Source: Deltaproteobacteria bacterium (lineage in GTDB: Bacteria > Desulfobacterota > Binatia > DP-6). From it: 31,324 nucleotides of DNA. The translations under genes were made by a program, and so were the position numbers. Below the pieces are notes generated by a model. It was not told the origin of the DNA. It saw only the letters and a list, made by a program, of their open reading frames with translations, and did not search any database. The stretch covers positions 1 to 31,324 of the forward strand of contig VBLD01000042.1 of the NCBI GenBank assembly GCA_005879205.1, written 5' to 3'. Below are positions 30,192 through 31,324 of the stretch, in pieces. Each line of letters begins with the position of its first letter. The stretch's first letter is position 1.

Positions 30192-31324
30192 ATGCGACCT
30201 CGCCGTCGGTCCGCGCGGGCGCTGATTGCGGTGAGCGTTCTGGTCGCCTCCGCGGCGGCGGCCGACGGGCCCACGAAGAAGCAGATCGCGTGCATGCTCG
30301 CCCTCAATACGACCGGGGCGCGGGTCGCCGCTGCCAGCGCGGCGGCCGCGACGCGATGCGTGCGCGACGCCTGTCACGGCAGACTCGCGTCGGAGGAGAC
30401 CGTCGATCAGTGCCTGGCGGCCGACCGGGGCGGCGCCGTCGCGCGCGCGGAGCAGCGGACGGTCGCGCTCGCCGGTCGGAAGTGCAAGACGCCGCCGCCC
30501 TTCGGCCCCCAGAACGCCCAGGAGGTGAACGACGGCTTCGCAGCCTCGCTCCGGCTGCACGCCGTCTTCGGCCCGCAGCTCGCCGACGTCCTCCGGACGA
30601 CGGCGAGCGACCGCGCCGTCGCGGGATGCCAGATCGCGGTCGCGAAGGGGCTGGCGCTGGTGACCCTGGTCCAGGTGGCCGAGTACAACCGCTGCAAGCA
30701 GTTCAAGCTCCGGCACCGCGCGATGTCGGCGCTGGCGCTCCAGACCTGCGTGGGGGTCGACACGGGCCGTCTGGCGCGGGCCCGGAACACCGCACAGGCC
30801 CTCGTGAGCAGGAGATGTGCCGGCGTCGCGCTCGCCACCGCCGCCCCGGGTGAGTGCGCGGCCTCCACGCCCGCCGAGTTCTTCGCCTGCGTGGGCCAGC
30901 AGGCATACTGCGGCGCGTGCAACGCGCTCAACGCCGCCGATCACGTCGGCAAGGCCTGCCACCAGTTCACCGACGGGATCGCCACCCCGTACTGCGGCGA
31001 CCGCCCCGTCACCAGCCAATCGGTGGCGCGGCAGTGGGACGAGGAGACGCTCGCGGCCATCCGCCGCGACAACCCCCGGCCGCCGGTCCACGCCCGGAAT
31101 CTCTTCCACGTCTCGGCGGCGGTGTACGACGCCTGGGCCGCGTACGACGCCACCGCCAAGCCCTACCTGACGCACGAGCACGCCACGTCGACCGACCCCG
31201 AGCGCGACCGCGGGATCGCGATCAGCTTCGCCGCCTACCGCGTCCTCTCGGAGCGCTACTCGGCCGATCTCGCGCTCGGGGCGGAGGCGTCGCAGGTGAG
31301 CTTCGACACCCGCATGAACGCGCT
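30192..31324 (+). CDS. Secreted Cys-rich protein with haloperoxidase-like (DUF6851-like) domain, partial
   Basis: An open plus-strand frame of 377 codons runs from ATG 30192 to the window end without a stop. A signal peptide ('ALIAVSVLVASAAAADG') leads to about 240 residues of helical, Ala/Arg-rich sequence with cysteines spaced in pairs ('IACMLAL', 'RCVRDACHG', 'LQTCVGVD', 'LVSRRCAGV', 'YCGACNALNAADHVGKACHQF'). From about residue 270, 'SVARQWDEETLAAIRRDNPRPPVHARNLFHVSAAVYDAWAAYD' and 'ERDRGIAISFAAYRVLSERY' match the N-terminal signature of vanadium-dependent haloperoxidase-like/DUF6851 proteins. The vanadate-binding part would lie to the right and is not visible, so activity is unproven. It diverges from the metallopeptidase gene. 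Confidence 0.82.
   Translation, partial: MRPRRRSARALIAVSVLVASAAAADGPTKKQIACMLALNTTGARVAAASAAAATRCVRDACHGRLASEETVDQCLAADRGGAVARAEQRTVALAGRKCKTPPPFGPQNAQEVNDGFAASLRLHAVFGPQLADVLRTTASDRAVAGCQIAVAKGLALVTLVQVAEYNRCKQFKLRHRAMSALALQTCVGVDTGRLARARNTAQALVSRRCAGVALATAAPGECAASTPAEFFACVGQQAYCGACNALNAADHVGKACHQFTDGIATPYCGDRPVTSQSVARQWDEETLAAIRRDNPRPPVHARNLFHVSAAVYDAWAAYDATAKPYLTHEHATSTDPERDRGIAISFAAYRVLSERYSADLALGAEASQVSFDTRMNA

Noticed and set aside
27745..30225. 826-codon plus-strand frame opposite the metallopeptidase gene
   Set aside because: Val/Ala/Arg-rich shadow; the minus strand has a signal peptide, zinc motif and ordered repeats.
30186..31181. 331-codon minus-strand frame at the right end
   Set aside because: Shadow of the plus-strand secreted protein, which has a signal peptide and a recognisable domain but runs off the edge.

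Overview
The window is high-GC bacterial DNA (I judge roughly 70% G+C) from a Gram-negative organism. Evidence for an outer membrane is a complete type II secretion (T2SS) operon, an RlpA lipoprotein and LpxC, the committed enzyme of lipid A synthesis. The secreted proteins carry DUF4215-like and 'C-x-DGNACT' cysteine repeats, YVTN propellers and Cys-rich helical modules. That mix is what I associate with uncultured Binatota/Desulfobacterota- or Myxococcota-like lineages; this placement is inference from style, not a phylogeny. No RNA genes, CRISPR arrays, transposases or phage genes were seen.

Layout. 1-2707 (minus): a coupled operon of rlpA, an HExxH lipoprotein with an apparent CTG start, and a radical-SAM-like protein running off the left edge. 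2810-6179 (plus): yebC-ruvC-ruvA-ruvB, with a 30-bp tandem repeat in the ruvC tail and a 10-bp tandem repeat before ruvB. 6180-6673: non-coding, with a terminator. 6674-8278 (plus): a secreted Cys-rich protein, ending at a strong hairpin shared with a convergent methyltransferase (8353-9150, minus). A small DUF2905 membrane protein starts back to back with that methyltransferase. 9504-13085 (plus): an NtrY-like sensor kinase whose frame is broken at about 10728, followed by one protein that joins a receiver domain to a complete LpxC. 13293-24332 (minus): T2SS genes in the order C-D-E-F-G-H-J-L-M-N-I-K, nearly all overlapping or abutting. 24396-27399 (minus): a seven-bladed YVTN propeller protein and a di-haem oxidoreductase with a disrupted 3' end. 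27688-30027 (minus): a secreted metzincin-type metallopeptidase with Ca-binding and Cys-rich repeats. 30192 to the right edge (plus): the start of a secreted protein with a vanadium-haloperoxidase-like (DUF6851-like) domain.

How the parts may work together. The T2SS would export folded periplasmic proteins, and the surrounding signal-peptide-bearing Cys-rich proteins and metallopeptidase are natural candidate cargo. The most unusual item is the receiver-LpxC fusion directly after a transmembrane histidine kinase. In a normal NtrY/NtrX pair the receiver drives a sigma-54 activator domain; here that output is replaced by the lipid A committing enzyme, with every phosphorylation and zinc-site residue retained. 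This suggests direct phospho-control of outer-membrane synthesis.

Three genes (ruvC, the kinase and the di-haem oxidoreductase) show frame-breaking small indels. These could be real decay or assembly errors, and raw reads would decide.
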